Shown here: positions 7,816-15,387 of the stretch, one piece after another | Numbering within the stretch: position 1 is the stretch's first letter | Layout: each line of letters starts with the position of its first letter | Assembly (NCBI GenBank): GCA_963847615.1 | Contig: CAWKAN010000019.1 | Coordinates: 367,531-431,530 of the forward strand | Direction: 5' to 3' | Length of the DNA: 64,000 nucleotides | Source: Palsa-883 sp963847615 | GTDB taxonomy: Bacteria; Pseudomonadota; Alphaproteobacteria; Acetobacterales; Acetobacteraceae | Notes under the pieces: generated by a model | What the model saw: the letters and a program-made list of their open reading frames with translations, nothing else | The model's database searches: none | Told to the model about the DNA's origin: nothing | Position numbers and translations under genes: made by a program

Positions 7816-9222
7816 ATGAGCGAAACAGAAACGGAAATCGGCTGGCGCATCGCCCGCGGCGAGCTACCGTCCCCGGCTCGGCTGCCGGGCTTTGCCCTGT
7901 TCGCCCTGAGATTTTCCGGCACCGGGACCGCGTGGCGCGAGGCTCACAACGAGCACGTTTTCAGACCGCCTGCGGAATACCTTACGCCCGAAATGTGCGG
8001 TCGCATAGCTGGCACCCCCGTGGTGGCAGTTCACCCCGTCGGGGGGAACCTCGATACCGCCTCGTATGTGCGAACCGTGATCGGCGCAATTTGTTTCGGC
8101 TATGTCGCTGGCGCCGATGGCATCCTTGACCCAGGCGGCGACGAGCTGTGGTGCATCTGTCGCATCGGCGATGGCGACGCGGCCGACGCGATGGCAACCG
8201 GCCAGTTTTCCACGTCGCCCGCCGTCGTGTTCGCCCCGGACAGCGGAAGCGAAAAGCTGCGCCTTGAAGACGGGACCTCGATTCTGTTCGAGGGGCGGCC
8301 GGCCATCGTGGATCATTTGGCTGCCGTAATAAATGCAGGGGTTTGGGACAAGGGCGGCACCGCCGGACTCGGAATACGTGTGGATTCAACAAAGGAGCAA
8401 TCAGACATGCCAACAGCGGAACAGCCGGCGCAGGACCTTCGCAAGGACGCCAACGCCGGCATCGAACCCGACAAGTTTCTTGCCGCGCTCGATGCGGCAA
8501 TCGGCAAGCATATGAAGCCGCTTGCCGATCGCATGGACGCAATCGAAAGGGCCGGCAAGCGTGCCGACGCGGAGGCGGACCCGGAGCGCGAGCAATGGAT
8601 GCGCGAGGATGCCGCGCAGTGCGCCCGTGACGACGCGGCCGAGAACGAAGAGCGGGAAAAGCTGGAACGCAATGGCGCAGCGAAGGAAGTTGCCGCCGAT
8701 GCCGCCCGTAAGGCCCGGCGCGACCGCGTGCAGGCCAGAAAGGACATGCAGCGCCGGCACGACACCGCGGCCCTGACGACGGCGCAGGCCGCCGCCGAGC
8801 GCGACACTCACGCAAAAAATCTCGACGTGCAGGCTCGCGCCGATTCCGTTGCACACGCCTGGGGCATGGCCGCCCCTCCGCCGATGCAGGGCGAGGCGAC
8901 GCTGGCGTACCGCGTGCGGCTGGCCCGGCATCACCAGCAGTATTGCACCGAGCCGTCGTTCAAGACGCTCGATCTGGGCGCCCTCGCCGCAGTGCAACCC
9001 GCCGCGCTGGACGGGATCGAACGGCGCATCTACGCCGACTCATTGGCCGCCAGCGCCAATCCGATCGGCGTGGACGATCGGCTGATCCAGCGCACCCGGA
9101 CCAACCCGGACACCGGCCACCGGATCACCGAGTTTCACGGCCGGCACACCTTCATTTGGGGCCTGAAGCGCCCGAGTATGCGCGCCACCGCGTTCCTAGT
9201 GCGGAACGGCCGCGCGGCGTGA
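7816..9222 (+). CDS. DUF2213-type phage protein (putative prohead protease-scaffold fusion)
   Basis: 468 aa. Residues about 1-200 match the DUF2213 pattern: FRPPAEYLTPE, AGTPVVAVHP, YVRTVIGAICFGYV, GDELWCICRIGDG and GQFSTSPAVVF. This family sits where the prohead protease gene is found in many phages. Residues about 200-345 are a very charged, helical region rich in Ala/Glu/Arg/Asp, scaffold- or coiled-coil-like. The last 120 residues form another small domain ending HTFIWGLKRPSMRAT. A protease fused to a scaffold would act in capsid assembly, yet no major capsid gene follows in the window. The assignment rests on pattern recognition, not a search. Confidence 0.6.
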   Translation: MSETETEIGWRIARGELPSPARLPGFALFALRFSGTGTAWREAHNEHVFRPPAEYLTPEMCGRIAGTPVVAVHPVGGNLDTASYVRTVIGAICFGYVAGADGILDPGGDELWCICRIGDGDAADAMATGQFSTSPAVVFAPDSGSEKLRLEDGTSILFEGRPAIVDHLAAVINAGVWDKGGTAGLGIRVDSTKEQSDMPTAEQPAQDLRKDANAGIEPDKFLAALDAAIGKHMKPLADRMDAIERAGKRADAEADPEREQWMREDAAQCARDDAAENEEREKLERNGAAKEVAADAARKARRDRVQARKDMQRRHDTAALTTAQAAAERDTHAKNLDVQARADSVAHAWGMAAPPPMQGEATLAYRVRLARHHQQYCTEPSFKTLDLGALAAVQPAALDGIERRIYADSLAASANPIGVDDRLIQRTRTNPDTGHRITEFHGRHTFIWGLKRPSMRATAFLVRNGRAA

Positions 9223-9224
9223 CG

Positions 9225-9449
9225 ATGACCGACGCGGCTGACATGGCGGAGCCGGAACGGGACGCCGGGCGCGAGGCGATCGTCATCACGGGCGGCCTGC
9301 CGCCGGGCGAGCCTGTAACGGCGGAGGATGGCGCGACGCGATGGACCCGCCGCAAAGGCGAGCCGTTCGAGGCGTTCAAGGCCCGCGTGATGGCCGATCC
9401 GATCGGGGCCACGACGGGCTTTGTCGTATTCGGCGGGTTGCCGGACTGA
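9225..9449 (+). CDS. Small acidic hypothetical protein
   Basis: 74 aa from ATG 9225; a GTG at 9219 overlapping the previous stop by 4 nt is an equally good start. The sequence is acidic at the N-terminus and contains TRWTRRKGEPFEAFKARV, which looks like a short folded helical segment. No family is recognised. It lies in the coupled late part of the element. Confidence 0.45.
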   Translation: MTDAADMAEPERDAGREAIVITGGLPPGEPVTAEDGATRWTRRKGEPFEAFKARVMADPIGATTGFVVFGGLPD

Positions 9450-9451
9450 CG

Positions 9452-9661
9452 GTGCCTGACCATGCCCCAAGCGGCCCCCCCGCCCTGCTACGCGCGCCAA
9501 GCTGGGCCGACGCCGCGGCAGTGCCGCAACCGGGCGAGCGGTGCACGACGTGCTGGGGCCGGTGGTGGTGGTGCGAGCGCGATGCGCCGCGCCGGGGCTG
9601 GCGTTGCTGGTGCTGCATCCCGGCGCCTGGCGGGCTGGCAGTGACGGAGGTTGAAACGTGA
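9452..9661 (+). CDS. Small Cys/Trp-rich protein, likely zinc ribbon
   Basis: 69 aa from GTG 9452. A CTTCWGRWWWCERD segment followed by GWRCWCC gives two Cys pairs spaced like a zinc ribbon; such mini-proteins are common near phage replication or regulation genes. The stop overlaps the next GTG by 4 nt (GTGA), which supports a real gene. The function is unknown. Confidence 0.45.
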   Translation: MPDHAPSGPPALLRAPSWADAAAVPQPGERCTTCWGRWWWCERDAPRRGWRCWCCIPAPGGLAVTEVET

Positions 9662-9849
9662 CCGACCGCCTGGTCCCGCGCCCGGCGCCGAGCGGCATCG
9701 CTGGCCGCCTGTTCGACCTGGCGGACGCGGTGCGCCGGCTGCAGCCGCCGGATCGGCGCGACCCCGAACGGTTCCATATCGCGAAGTCTGATCTTGCCGC
9801 GGAGCTGCGGCGCGTGGCGGCTGAGGCCGAGCGGCGAAGCCCGACATGA
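9658..9849 (+). CDS. Small hypothetical phage protein
   Basis: 63 aa with a GTG start preceded by a clear GGAGG about 7 nt upstream, the best ribosome-binding site in this part of the element. It is predicted helical (GRLFDLADAVRRL, DLAAELRRVAAEAERR) with a basic character. The family is not recognised. It is coupled by 4-nt overlap to the Cys-rich upstream gene. Confidence 0.5.
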   Translation: MTDRLVPRPAPSGIAGRLFDLADAVRRLQPPDRRDPERFHIAKSDLAAELRRVAAEAERRSPT

Positions 9850-10153
9850 GCGCCCGCCGGGCGCTGGCCGGCAGCATCTGGACGAAGGCCAGCGGGCGAT
9901 GATCGCTGCCAGGATCGCGACATGGAAACTCGGAGACAACCAGCATAGTAGAGGGTCGGCAAATTTGCCTACCCTATCGCAACCCGAAGCGGCGAAACTT
10001 CTCAACGTATCGCCGCGCAGCGTCACAAGTGCCGCCGCTGTTCAGAAGCGCGGCGTCCCGGAGCTAGTCGAAGCCGTGGAGCACGGCGAGATCGCCGAGC
10101 GTGACGGCGCGCTCATTCCTTCAATCGGCCATCTCGCATCGCCTCACCGATGA
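9794..10153 (+). pseudogene. Fragment of a ParB/KorB-like helix-turn-helix protein
   Basis: The frame is open over 119 codons, but only residues from about 26 on look natural: RQHLDEGQRAMIAARIATWK, then LSQPEAAKLLNVSPRSVTSA and VPELVEAVEHGEIA. This matches the DNA-binding part of ParB-family or plasmid-replication-associated proteins, which normally have a large N-terminal domain. That domain is missing here, and the C-terminus stops shortly after the motif. The 5' part overlaps the preceding gene in another frame. I read it as the remnant of a larger gene near the element's end. A short translated product from ATG 9899 is possible. Confidence 0.5.
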
Positions 10154-10361
10154 CCTCGTGCATTAGCAGCCGCGCTAGTCCGTTGATCTCCAATTGGCCG
10201 GGAGGCGCCTCGTGGACCGCGGCAGACTTGCTGGTCCCATACTCGGTATGCACCGTCATCCAGCGATCCCGGACGGTGTAGCTCCCGGTATAGGTCTTGC
10301 CGCCGGTTTCGACTGAAACGGTCCCGGTGATTACCTCGGTGGACCTGGATTTCCGTGCCAT
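10113..10361 (-). CDS. Conserved small hypothetical protein
   Basis: 82 aa from the ATG at 10361 (minus), preceded by AGGTGGGAG; the frame is open further upstream, but this start has the ribosome-binding site. The protein is strand-rich at the N-terminus (TGTVSVETGGKTYTGSYTV, RWMTVHTEYG) and ends with two helices (LARLLMHEVIGEAMRDG). It runs opposite to the element's operon and overlaps the tail of the ParB-like fragment by about 40 nt. No family name is known to me. It is the last gene before the tRNA. Confidence 0.6.
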   Translation of the reverse strand: MARKSRSTEVITGTVSVETGGKTYTGSYTVRDRWMTVHTEYGTSKSAAVHEAPPGQLEINGLARLLMHEVIGEAMRDGRLKE

Positions 10362-10682
10362 CTCCCACCTATCAGTCCGCTTCGAAGCTGGGCCACCGAG
10401 CGGCAAGCGCAGGGTCCGTGAAGATCACCGCAGCGATGTCGTCGCCATGCCACCGCAATCCAATGTGCAAACCGATCCTCGCCCCTGCCGGCCACTCGGC
10501 CGGGATGCGGTTTGCCATGCGAATCGCCCTTGTATGTCGCACCCATGTTGCACGGACTCGCCGTGGCTGTCTGCAACTCGCTGGGATTGCTTGCGATTTT
10601 CTGCGACACGCTGCGACACGAAACCGGGCCGTTGGCGGGAGGATGTCGGCGCCTAAATGATTGATTTTCCTAGGGTTTCAGA
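10362..10682. other. Non-coding border of the element next to the tRNA
   Basis: No supported gene. The stretch holds a perfect tandem repeat of CTGCGACACG (10601-10620), related to the TGCGACA/TGTCGCA sites at 3090-3409, and then runs into the 3' end of the tRNA gene. The repeats near the border could be integrase or excisionase arm sites; this is inference from position. Confidence 0.4.
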
Positions 10683-10710
10683 TGGTAGCGGCGGGCGGAT
10701 TTGAACCACC
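10683..10710. other. Probable attachment site of the phage-like element (tRNA 3' end)
   Basis: The phage-like genes lie directly 3' of the tRNA, the orientation produced when a tyrosine recombinase integrates into a tRNA 3' end. The other att copy and the integrase would lie beyond base 1, so the duplication cannot be verified here. Confidence 0.45.
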
Positions 10711-10757
10711 GACCAAGGGATTATGATTCCCCTGCTCTACCGCTGAGCTACGCCGCC
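10683..10757 (-). tRNA. tRNA-Met (anticodon CAT)
   Basis: On the minus strand the sequence folds as a complete tRNA: acceptor stem GGCGGCG/CGCCGCT, D stem GCTC/GAGC, anticodon stem GGGGA/TCCCT around the loop ATCATAA (anticodon CAT), T stem GGTGG/CCGCC with loop TTCAAAT, then A and an encoded CCA. The anticodon CAT means elongator or initiator tRNA-Met, or tRNA-Ile2 if C34 becomes lysidine. The acceptor has a G-U first pair rather than the initiator-type mismatch, so elongator Met or Ile2 fits better. The 5' end overlaps the last codons of mnmA on the same strand. Confidence 0.92.
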
Positions 10758-11873
10758 ATCCGATCCGTGAGGGCGCGGAGATAGCCATGCCGCCCCCGTT
10801 GCGTCAACCGCCGGGGCCAGGATGAATCCACCCCCCAGCACCCGGTCGCCGGCATAGACCACGCAGGCCTGCCCGGGGGCCGGCAGTGCCGGCGCCTCCA
10901 ACGCCACCTCGGCGCCCGCCGCCGTCGCGCGCACCGCCGCCGGCCGCGCCACATCGCGCGCCCGCAGCTTCACCTGGCAGCGCAGCGGCGCCGTTGGCGG
11001 CGCGATCAGCCAGTTGACCTCGCGCAGCCGCACCTGGGTGGTGCCCTCGGTGCGCGGGCCGACCACCACGCGCCGGCGCGGCGCGTCGAGCGCCACGACG
11101 ACCTGCGCCGCCCCCGCGACCTCGGCGGCCGGGCCGAGCCGCTTCGCCTGGCCCACGGTGAAGCGCGCCACCCCGTCGTGCCGGCCCACCACCTGGCCCG
11201 CCCGATCGACGATCTCGCCCGGCGCGGCGGCCTCCGGGCGCAGCCGTGCCACGACATCGGCGTAGCTGCCGGCCGGGACGAAGCAGATGTCCTGGCTGTC
11301 CGGCTTGTCCGCCACCGCCAGCCCCAGCCGGGCCGCTTCGCGCCGCACCGCCGCCTTGTCCGCCATGCCGCCCAGCGGGAACAGCGCGAAACCGAGCTGT
11401 TCGCGCGTGGTGGCGAACAGGAACCAGCTCTGGTCGCGCGCCGGGTCCGCCGCGCGGTGCAGCTCCGGCCCGTCGGGTCCATCCACCCGGCGCACATAGT
11501 GCCCGGTCGCCAGGCGCTCCGCCCCCAGCCCGCGCGCCAGCGCCGTCAGGTCGGTGAACTTCACCGTCTGGTTGCAGCGCACGCAGGGCACCGGCGTCTC
11601 GCCGGCGGCGTAGCTGTCGGCGAAATCCGCCATCACCGCCTGCGCGAAGCGCGCCTCGGCGTCGATGACGTAGTGCGCGATGCCCAGCCGGTCGGCGACC
11701 GCGCGCGCGTCATGGATGTCCTGCCCGGCGCAGCAGGCGCCCTTGCGTCCGGTCGCGGCGCCATGGTCGTACAACTGCAAGGTAACGCCGATCACCTCGT
11801 GCCCGGCCTCGTGCAGCAGCCCCGCGGTCACGCTGCTGTTGACGCCGCCCGACATGGCAACCACTACCCGCAT
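10737..11873 (-). CDS. mnmA: tRNA-specific 2-thiouridylase MnmA
   Basis: 378 aa from the ATG at 11873, where the PP-loop follows at once (VVVAMSGGVNSSV). MnmA adenylates U34 of Lys/Glu/Gln tRNAs and transfers sulfur to make s2U. The nucleophile/persulfide cysteines are in PVPCVRCN and in KPDSQDICFV. The P-loop reads SGGVNSS where many homologues have SGGVDSS. The frame extends upstream into a 26-bp tandem repeat array, so longer starts are unlikely. The C-terminus passes the usual end (DRVLGGGFI) and its last seven codons run into the tRNA-Met gene. Its location downstream of two cysteine desulfurases suggests a local sulfur relay. Confidence 0.93.
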   Translation of the reverse strand: MRVVVAMSGGVNSSVTAGLLHEAGHEVIGVTLQLYDHGAATGRKGACCAGQDIHDARAVADRLGIAHYVIDAEARFAQAVMADFADSYAAGETPVPCVRCNQTVKFTDLTALARGLGAERLATGHYVRRVDGPDGPELHRAADPARDQSWFLFATTREQLGFALFPLGGMADKAAVRREAARLGLAVADKPDSQDICFVPAGSYADVVARLRPEAAAPGEIVDRAGQVVGRHDGVARFTVGQAKRLGPAAEVAGAAQVVVALDAPRRRVVVGPRTEGTTQVRLREVNWLIAPPTAPLRCQVKLRARDVARPAAVRATAAGAEVALEAPALPAPGQACVVYAGDRVLGGGFILAPAVDATGAAWLSPRPHGSDGGVAQR

Positions 11874-11998
11874 GGGCGCGATGCAACCATTACGCGCATG
11901 GGCGCGATGCAACCACTACGCGCATGGGCGCGCGGCGACAACGACGCGCGTGGGCGTGCGGCGACAACGACGCGCGTGGGCGCGCGGGGATGGTCACG
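11869..11998. repeat. Five 26-bp tandem repeats upstream of mnmA
   Basis: Five contiguous units start at 11869, 11895, 11921, 11947 and 11973, each beginning CGCATGGGCG or CGCGTGGGCG. The first two end in ATGCAACCATTACG-like sequence, which resembles the complement of the mnmA start-codon region (ATGGCAACCACTACC at 11854-11868). The array therefore appears to have expanded from the gene's own 5' end. The period is not a multiple of three, so it is not a coding repeat. It occupies the mnmA leader region. Confidence 0.85.
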
Positions 11999-12104
11999 TG
12001 GCGCGACGACATGGCAGGGAACCGCAGTGCGAGCCTGGGGCCGCCCCCTCCCCCCACCCCCCTCCCTCAAGGGGAGGGGGAGAAGATTGCGACGGCGCAC
12101 GCCG

Positions 12105-12437
12105 CTACTCGTTCAACATGTTGCGGCTGCCGGCCGGCAGCTTCACCACCAGCCCGTCCAGCGCCTCGGTGATGACGATCTGGCAGCCCAGCCGCGAGGT
12201 CTCGGTCAGCCCGAACGCCAGGTCGAGCATGTCCTCCTCGTCCTCGGTCGGCTCCGCCAGCTTGCGGAACCAGGCCGCGTTGACGATCACGTGGCAGGTC
12301 GAGCACGCCAGCGAGCCCTCGCACGCCCCCTCGATATCCACGTCGTTCTGATGCGCGATCTCCAGCACCGACAGGCCGAGCGGCGCGTCGACCTCGCGGC
12401 GCGTGCCATCGCGCTCGATGAACGTCATCTTGGGCAT
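12105..12437 (-). CDS. fdx: 2Fe-2S ferredoxin, adrenodoxin/Isc type
   Basis: 110 aa. Cluster ligands follow the adrenodoxin pattern: GACEGSLACSTCHVIV supplies three cysteines (Cx5Cx2C) and LGCQIVI the fourth. Acidic residues TEDEEDMLDLAF between them are typical of electron donors to Isc-type assembly. It probably supplies electrons for Fe-S cluster assembly with the desulfurases encoded upstream. It lies 18 bp downstream of iscS in the same operon. Confidence 0.92.
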   Translation of the reverse strand: MPKMTFIERDGTRREVDAPLGLSVLEIAHQNDVDIEGACEGSLACSTCHVIVNAAWFRKLAEPTEDEEDMLDLAFGLTETSRLGCQIVITEALDGLVVKLPAGSRNMLNE

Positions 12438-12454
12438 CAGGCGGTTGCTTTCGT

Positions 12455-13648
12455 TCAGGCCTCGGCGCCCGCGGACAGCGGGATCCCCGCATGCGCGGCC
12501 GCCAGCGCGGCGGCGGCAAAGTCGATGTCGGCGGGGGAGGTAAAGCGTCCAATCCCGATGCGCAAGCTGCGCGCGGCTTCCTCGGGCGGCAGCCCCAGCG
12601 CGCGCAACACATAGGACGGCTCAAGCTCGGCCGAGGCGCAGGCGGAGCCGGTGGAGACGCACAGATCCGGCGCCCGCGCCATCAGCTCGGCCGCGGTGAC
12701 CGCCGGGAACGTCAGGTTGAGGTTGCCCGGGAGGCGCGCTGCCATCGTCGCATTGACCCGCACCCCCGGCAGCGCGGCGCGCAGCCGCTGCAGCAGGCGC
12801 TCGCGCAGCGCGGCGATGCGGACGGCTTCCTCCGCCATCTCGGCCTGCGCCAGGCGGCACGCCTCGCCCAGCCCGATGACCAGCGGCGCCGGCAGCGTGC
12901 CGGAGCGCAGCCCGCGCTCCTGCCCCCCGCCGGAGAACAGCGGCGCCAGCCGCACCCGCGGCCGGCGGCGGACGAACAGCGCGCCCACCCCCTTCGGCCC
13001 GTAGAGCTTGTGGCCGGAGACCGACAGCAGATCGACTTTTTCCCCCGTCACGTCGATCGGCACTTTTCCGACGCCCTGCGCCGCGTCGGTGTGAAACAGC
13101 GCGCCGGCCTGCTTGGCGATCGCCGCCAGGGCCGGGATGTCCTGCACCACGCCGGTCTCGTTGTTCACCGCCATCACGCTGACCAGCAGCGTCGGCACGG
13201 CGAGGGCGTCGCGCAGCGCGTCGGGATCGAGCAGCCCGTCGGGACGCACCGGCAGGAATACCGGCTCGAACCCCTCCGCCTGCAGGTCGGCGACGGATTC
13301 CAGCACGCATTTGTGCTCGGTCACGACGGTGACGATGCGCCGCCGGTCGCTGCCGGCGCGCAGCGCGTGCCGGGCCGCGCCCTTGATGGCGATGTTGTTG
13401 CTCTCGGTGGCCCCCGAGGTGAACACCACCTCGCGCGGCTCGGCGCCGATCAGTGCGGCGACCTGCGCGCGCGCCTCCTCCACCGCGGCTTCCGCCGCGG
13501 TGCCCATCACGTGCTCGACACTGTGCGGGTTGCCGTAGTGCTCGCTGAACCAGGGCAGCATCACCGCCAGCACGCGCGGGTCGCAGCGCGTGGTGGCCTG
13601 GTTGTCGAGGTAGACCGGGCGGTTGGGCCGGGGCGGCGGCGTGGTCAT
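12455..13648 (-). CDS. iscS: Cysteine desulfurase (IscS type)
   Basis: 397 aa from ATG 13648. It is a PLP enzyme that removes sulfur from cysteine as a persulfide. Visible motifs: YLDNQATTRCDP at the N-terminus, VFTSGATESNN, TEHKCVLES (substrate histidine), FHTDAAQGVGK, the PLP lysine in SVSGHKLYGPKG, and the catalytic loop CVSTGSACAS with the active Cys. Length and motifs are those of group I IscS. An upstream in-frame start (13774) would add an Arg/Pro-rich extension and is unlikely. It is the second of two adjacent desulfurase genes. Confidence 0.94.
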   Translation of the reverse strand: MTTPPPRPNRPVYLDNQATTRCDPRVLAVMLPWFSEHYGNPHSVEHVMGTAAEAAVEEARAQVAALIGAEPREVVFTSGATESNNIAIKGAARHALRAGSDRRRIVTVVTEHKCVLESVADLQAEGFEPVFLPVRPDGLLDPDALRDALAVPTLLVSVMAVNNETGVVQDIPALAAIAKQAGALFHTDAAQGVGKVPIDVTGEKVDLLSVSGHKLYGPKGVGALFVRRRPRVRLAPLFSGGGQERGLRSGTLPAPLVIGLGEACRLAQAEMAEEAVRIAALRERLLQRLRAALPGVRVNATMAARLPGNLNLTFPAVTAAELMARAPDLCVSTGSACASAELEPSYVLRALGLPPEEAARSLRIGIGRFTSPADIDFAAAALAAAHAGIPLSAGAEA

Positions 13649-13697
13649 CTGTGTCTCGGGGTGAGTTTGGGGCGGGCGCATGGCGGCAAATGTGGCC

Positions 13698-14807
13698 TCA
13701 GGCGGCGCACGATGCCAGGGCCGCGCGCAGCCGCGCCGCCATGCGCGGATAGGCGGCGGCGAAAGCCTCAACATCGGCCGCGGTTGCGTTCCACGGCAGC
13801 GAGACGCGAATCGCCTCGCCGGCCAGCGCGCCCAGCCCCATTGCCGCCAGCACGTGGCTGGACGCCACCTTGCCGGAGCTGCACGCGGCCCCGGCGCTGA
13901 CGGCGATCCCGTCCAGGTCGAGCGCGATCACCTGCGCCTCCGCCCGCACCCCGGGCAGCGCGAGGCAGGTGGTGTTGGCCAGCCGCGGCACCTCGCCGCC
14001 GCAGACCAGGGCGCCCGCGTCCACCGCGACGCGCTCGATCGCATCGCGCAGCGCGGCCAGCGGCGGCGGCTCGCACGCCGCGGCGGCGGCAAATCCGGCG
14101 ATTGCCGGCACCGCCGGGGTGCCGCCGCGCCGCCCACGCTCCTGCCCGCCGCCGCGGATCAGCGCGCCGACCGCCGAGACCTCGGGCGCCAGCAGCAGCG
14201 CGCCGGCGCCCATCGGCCCGCCCAGCTTGTGCGCGGACAGCGCCAGGCTGTGCGCGCCGAGCGCCGCCAGATCGACCGGCATCCGCCCGGCCGCCTGCAC
14301 CGCATCGACGTGCAGCCGCGCGCCGTGGCGTCGGCACAGCGCGGCCGCCTCGACGATCGGCTGCAGCGTGCCGGTCTCGTTGTTGGCCAGCATCAGGCAG
14401 ACCAGCGCCGGCGCCAGGTTGCTCGCCCGCCCGTCCCGCAGCAATCCGTCCAGCGCCGCCAGCTCGGCCACGCCCTGCCGATCGACCGGCAGCACCACGG
14501 CGTCCGGCGCCGCCGCCCGCACCGCGTCGTGCTCGGTGGCGCCGACGATCACCCGTCGTCCGCCGCCGCCCAGCGCATGGATCGCCAGGGCGTTGGCCTC
14601 GGTCGCGCCGGAGGTGAACACCAGGTCCTCCGGCTGGCCGCCGAAGCGTGCCGCGAGGCTCATCCGCGCCGCCTCGATCGCCCGCCGCGCGGCACGCCCG
14701 GCGCCATGCACCGAGGCCGGGTTGCCGGTCACCTCCAGCGCCGCCAGGACCGCCGCGCGCGCCGCCGGACGCAGCGGCTCGGTGGCGTTGGCGTCGAGGT
14801 AGTGCAT
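13698..14807 (-). CDS. Second cysteine desulfurase / NifS-like aminotransferase class V
   Basis: 369 aa from ATG 14807. It starts HYLDANATEPL and keeps VFTSGATEANAL, ATEHDAVRAA (histidine), LHVDAVQAAGR, the PLP lysine in ALSAHKLGGPMG, GGGQERGRRGGT, and the cysteine in SAGAACSSGKV. It is a divergent paralogue of the neighbouring iscS and shorter than usual at the C-terminus. In alphaproteobacteria an iscR-desulfurase-desulfurase order is common near suf/isc genes. In the raw sequence its frame runs straight on from iscR because of an indel there; I treat them as separate genes. Confidence 0.88.
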   Translation of the reverse strand: MHYLDANATEPLRPAARAAVLAALEVTGNPASVHGAGRAARRAIEAARMSLAARFGGQPEDLVFTSGATEANALAIHALGGGGRRVIVGATEHDAVRAAAPDAVVLPVDRQGVAELAALDGLLRDGRASNLAPALVCLMLANNETGTLQPIVEAAALCRRHGARLHVDAVQAAGRMPVDLAALGAHSLALSAHKLGGPMGAGALLLAPEVSAVGALIRGGGQERGRRGGTPAVPAIAGFAAAAACEPPPLAALRDAIERVAVDAGALVCGGEVPRLANTTCLALPGVRAEAQVIALDLDGIAVSAGAACSSGKVASSHVLAAMGLGALAGEAIRVSLPWNATAADVEAFAAAYPRMAARLRAALASCAA

Positions 14808-14809
14808 GG

Positions 14810-15380
14810 CTATTCGGCGGCGAGCCCGGCCAGGTGGGCGCCGATCGCCGGCGCTACGCGCGTGGCGATCGGCCGATCCGCCCGCGCGGCGCTCGCCGGC
14901 GCCGTGCGCCGTGCTGGTCGGTGCCATCGCGCGGCCGGCCACCTGGCCGTCGATCACGTCGGCCAGCGTCACCCCCTCCAGGAACAGGCAGATCTGCCGG
15001 CCCAGCTCGACCCACAGGTCATGCGTCTGGCAACGCCCGGCCGCGCCATCGGCACCGGCGCCCGTCATGCACCCCGGCTCGCCCGCGTCACAGCGCGTGG
15101 CGCGGATCGCCTCGTCCACCGCGGCGATGATCGCGGCGATCGGGATGTCGGCGGCCGGGCGCGCCAATCGGTAGCCGCCGCCCGGGCCGCGCAGCGAGGT
15201 CACCAGCCCGGCGTGGCGCAGCTTGCCGAACAACTGTTCGAGATACGACAGGCTCAACTGCTGGCTGGCGGCGATCTCCGACAGGCAGACCGGCGGGCAC
15301 GGCGGGGCGGCGCAGCTTGTCCGCACCGCCAGGTCGACCATCGCCATCACGGCGTAGCGGCCGCGGGTGGAAAGCTGCAT
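14810..15380 (-). CDS. iscR: Rrf2-family regulator IscR (frameshifted)
   Basis: It begins MQLSTRGRYAVMAMVDLA, the standard Rrf2/IscR start, followed by the winged HTH (YLEQLFGKLRHAGLV, GPGGGYRLARP). Three cysteines in the cluster loop (RCDAGEPGC and GRCQTHDLW) fit Fe-S binding, so it is probably the cluster-sensing repressor of this operon. As read, the frame continues into the downstream desulfurase. In the +1 frame the tail reads PAIGAHLAGLAAE followed by TAG at 14810-14812, a natural IscR end just before the desulfurase ATG. The gene length (571 nt) is 3n+1, consistent with one extra base at about 14860-14950. Confidence 0.87.
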
Positions 15381-15387
15381 CGCGGCG

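Noticed and set aside
11869..11998. CRISPR-like or coding repeat upstream of mnmA
   Set aside because: Units are adjacent without spacers and the 26-bp period breaks any frame.
13698..15380. A single 560-aa IscR-cysteine desulfurase fusion protein
   Set aside because: The alternative frame gives a natural IscR end with TAG at 14810-14812 directly before the desulfurase ATG, and the gene length is 3n+1; one extra base explains the apparent fusion.
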